Part shown: in pieces, positions 60,826 through 64,000 of the stretch
How the letters are laid out: every line of letters starts with the position of its first letter
Position numbering within the stretch: the stretch's first letter is position 1
DNA from: Urophycis tenuis
Taxonomy: Eukaryota; Chordata; Actinopteri; Gadiformes; Phycidae
DNA: 64,000 bases
Assembly (NCBI GenBank): GCA_036785325.1
Contig: JAXIVH010000152.1
Span: 101,001-165,000, forward strand
Direction: 5' to 3'
Program-made: the position numbers and the translations under genes
The notes under the pieces: model-generated
Seen by the model: the letters and a program-made list of their open reading frames with translations, nothing else
The model's database searches: none
Told to the model about the DNA's origin: nothing

Positions 60826-63044
60826 CAGCAAAACAACATTTTAGTACTTTACCCAGAAACATGCTGTTCGACATTGTTTATGATAGTTTCACTTTCATAA
60901 ACAATGTTGAAAATAACATATCAGTTGGAATACAATCATTCACCTGAAAATAGTAAAGTAAATATCTATGGCTAAATGTTTTGCTTAGTGTATTCCTTAC
61001 TTTACTAGAATTGTGATTTTGTGGTGGACTATGGACAAAAAGATTCTGAATAATATGGGCTATCACTATAATAATACCCAATAAACTGGGTATAACTATA
61101 ATTGTCAACCGCCAGTTTTAACTTTAGCATCAGCCTTATAATCTGAATAATGTGAGTTTGAGCCTCTAGCAGGCCACCAATTAATGTAGTGAACTATGGA
61201 CAATACTAATCAAAAGAATATGGGCTAATACCATCATAATATTATCATTTGAAACGGAGCACCATTCACCCATTATCTTAAAGTTATGTTTTAAAAGGCC
61301 TTTATATTGGTTCATGACCGAAGATCCACTGACAACAGCCAACAGCCACCAACTGATGAGGCACAAGGCATAAGGCATAAGGCACACTGGGCCGACATCA
61401 GTGTTTGTTGTTTGTTGTGTTTCTTCACTACAACGCTCCAGAAAACGAGCACTATCTCTTGGAATCTTGGTAGTTTCCCTGGTTGTTTCCCAAAAGACGT
61501 TTTCAGAGTTGTTAAATAAGGTATTGATAAATACTTTGATCCTGTGTTCCGAGATTAATGAACATTTAACAGTCCTCAAAATATACCAGAAACAACAGAT
61601 CCACACAGCAGGGATTCAGATTTGGCTCGGGGTAGTGAAACGCTGGACAGACTAGATCATTCACTCTTTATATTAGGTGATATTTAGGTTTTCCTTCATG
61701 ATACTCATGCTAATTTAGACTTTCACATCACATATCTGACCTTGTTGTATTTGTGTGATTTAAGGAGTATTCTGAAGGTTCTATTTTACATTCTTTTTTG
61801 TATATATTTTACGCTGAAACTGTGATATTTTGTGTTTAACATTGTAAATAAAATGAAACTGCCACTGCAGTAATCTGGATCGTAATTAAACTAAATAATT
61901 TAACCAATTATATAATGTTCCAATAACATATAATATAAAATATAAATATAAATATATATATAAAACAATATAAAACTGATGGGTTAGCACCATACACTTG
62001 TACAATTGCTGCCGTTTACTGATTATGTGTCTGGCTGTTATTTCCTACTTATTTCCTCTCCTACTAAATGGGAACATGAGAGTGTCGTTTGGTTTTGAAC
62101 ACAAAATACGACAGCTGTTTTGGGACAAACTGTTAACACAGTTGTTATTTGCCTAATGGTTGTCACCGTGGTGACTTCTCAGCTATGTTATGTATAAAAG
62201 GCTTCTAGCTGCCAGATGGATGTCTTCTCAGGCCGCAGGTGAGTGTGGTGGGGGAGGGGTGGGAGGGGGGGGGGCTTGTAATAATGTGGAAGTAATTCAC
62301 ACTTTCTCTGTGTACGCTGTGAAAAAATCTAGTACTCATTCCATACAAATTGCAGTGTATCATTTAAGCAGGTAAAGTACAATTCGATGAGATGTGTTTT
62401 TGTACTACTTTATTACTGTATTACTACTGTATTACTACTGCTAATCATAACAATAATACTAATAATAACAAAAATATGGCATACAAGTTTAATATAAATA
62501 CTAAAACCCTTAAATAATTACAAATGACATTTAAATGATTGCTCATATTGGTACATTTTTGGGGGGGTTGTGACTTAACGACTCATGACACATGAGGGTC
62601 CTGAGGTTAGAGCAGTTGTGAATCACTGGTTTAAAATATCTCATCCTATAGTTCTGCATCTTGCCGGCTTTAGAAAAAAACCTCTCAGAAATAACAAGAA
62701 GCACAGAAATAAACATATCTTAGATCAACAAACTGATGTTTAAATCAATATTTGGTGAACATCTTTCATTTGGAGTGTGTATAGAATAGTTGGGTTTTGT
62801 TTTATTTATTTTTTTTTGTTCTTTTGTTTTTGTTTAATTTGCTAAAATGTGTATATATTTATTTAAAATGTTAACTATTTATCCAGAGCAATGTAGAAGT
62901 GAGGTTGACCAATTGAATATTAAGCCAGAATTAAAAAAAGAAATGTAGGGGCCACCAGACACATATAATCAGAAAGGATTTCAACAATAGAAAGTTTGTG
63001 ATCCATCAGTGCATAAGTTTATTGGTTAACTCTCTATTTGCCAG
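60826..63044. other. Region downstream of G11, no gene seen
   Basis: A possible poly(A) signal AATAAA is at 61080-61085. A minus-strand open frame at about 61181-61606 resembles no family I know. The rest is AT-rich. Confidence 0.4.
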
Positions 63045-64000
63045 TGAACACAGCAACAGGTCGCCACAGAGCATGTAAGCTTCAGACACCGTTGAGAATG
63101 GACTAGTCTGCATCGTCTCATAATGTGTCTTATATATATTTCTATGCGCACAGCTCTAGCCAAAAGGTGGTCAGACCTGAGCCTGCTAGGTTTGGTGATG
63201 GTGAGGTGGGATAGCTCATTAAGAAGTAGGTAGGGGTTAGACATTTGGATCTAGGAGTGATGGAACATTTTGAGGGAACATTTGCCGAACCTTAATCTCT
63301 TGAAAGAAGCCCATTAAATAACTCATGTTGATTCATGTGTCAATGACTTACTAATTTATTAAGTTTAGCCCCATTTGTGGCATCTTTTTGAGATGTGCAA
63401 TGTTTTTAACTGTACATGAGGCATTGGGGAATGCTGCAGACAAGGGCGTAACTTTGGGTCTACCATTGGGGGGGTTAAACTTGCGGCATATTTATTTATT
63501 TAATCATTTTCTTGTGTAAAAGATAACATGCTAATTTGCCGTTCCTGTATTGTGTTACTTTTACTGATTTAGGCTACTTAACGTAAATGCAGTTGTTCAC
63601 TATTTATGCCATAATGACACAGTAGTTAAATTCAGTGTTTAAGCACTAGCCAGCAGTGGCAGATTCCACTTAATTAATTGTGTGTGTGTGTCACTATCTT
63701 ATGAAAAAAGATACTTGGGAGAGGGGACAAACAAGTTATTCATTCAGAATATTTCATATTTGTATTAATTTGAATAATGTTATGATATTGGGGGGGTTAT
63801 ATTAGTGTGATCTGATTTTTGCGGGGGTCATGACCCCCCTAACCCCCCCGCAAATTACGCCCCTGGCTGCAGACGTAGCTGATGGAGCCTCCAGTGTATC
63901 CCCAACGGTTCTGTCAAAGAAGAGTGTGTTGTTGATGTGTTCCTGGAGGAGCTGTAGGTTGAGAGGTGCAGGAGCTAATGGGGCTTGGTAGCACCGGGTA
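63045..64000. repeat. Dispersed repeat R, copy 2 (runs off the window)
   Basis: Same as 58036-58690 with a 425-bp hAT insertion. It continues past the end of the window. Confidence 0.8.
63441..63865. mobile_element. Non-autonomous hAT element, family 3
   Basis: Element of 425 bp with ends CAAGGGCGTAA and, inverted, CAGGGGCGTAA. It is flanked by the 8-bp duplication GCTGCAGA (63433-63440 and 63866-63873). The empty site is in repeat R copy 1 (near 58480). Confidence 0.88.

Overview
This window is teleost fish genomic DNA. It holds a head-to-tail array of fish odorant receptor (OR) genes of the 'odorant receptor 131-2-like' type, all on the + strand, embedded in transposon-rich DNA. The vertebrate evidence is two-exon seven-helix receptors with GT/AG introns, tRNA-derived SINEs, L2-like LINE tails, hAT non-autonomous elements, (CA)n tracts and a Rex3 (RTE clade) retrotransposon. 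I cannot name the species.

There are eleven OR loci, called G1-G11. G1 (3405-4611), G2 (7432-8638), G3 (12360-14251), G4 (21749-23028), G6 (32139-33322), G7 (36568-37848), G8 (40964-42707) and G9 (49120-53623) read as intact genes. G5 (26288-26537) and G10 (55905-56604) are pseudogenes. G11 (57620-60825) has intact receptor sequence but no in-frame ATG in its first visible exon. Every gene with both parts visible is split by one phase-0 intron. It follows the H-Q (or N-Q) after the first membrane helix, just before the N-P-R-Y motif. The receptors carry E-C-Y instead of D-R-Y after helix 3 and S-P-I-V/I-Y instead of N-P-x-x-Y in helix 7.

G1-G7 form a young array built by block duplication. 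Each unit has a conserved TATA promoter, a likely non-coding leader, the split receptor and a shared 3' region. A 'block A', containing a Tc1-like transposase fossil and two poly(G) runs, recurs upstream of G1, G4 and G6. The layout is [A-G1-G2-G3], [A-G4-G5], [A-G6-G7], then the older, diverged G8, G9, G10 and G11. Transposon insertions shared between copies date the duplications. G4 and G7 share a hAT element at a leader splice donor. G1 and G2 share a LINE tail that is absent from G6.

The region from 42.7 to 49.1 kb is a transposon graveyard with nested insertions. The G9 intron contains a decayed 3 kb Rex3. From 53.6 kb to the end there are a 45-bp minisatellite, the two most diverged OR loci and a long repeat present at both 58.0 and 63.0 kb. 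The array presumably supplies alternative receptors from which olfactory neurons choose. That is an inference from the OR family, not visible in the sequence.
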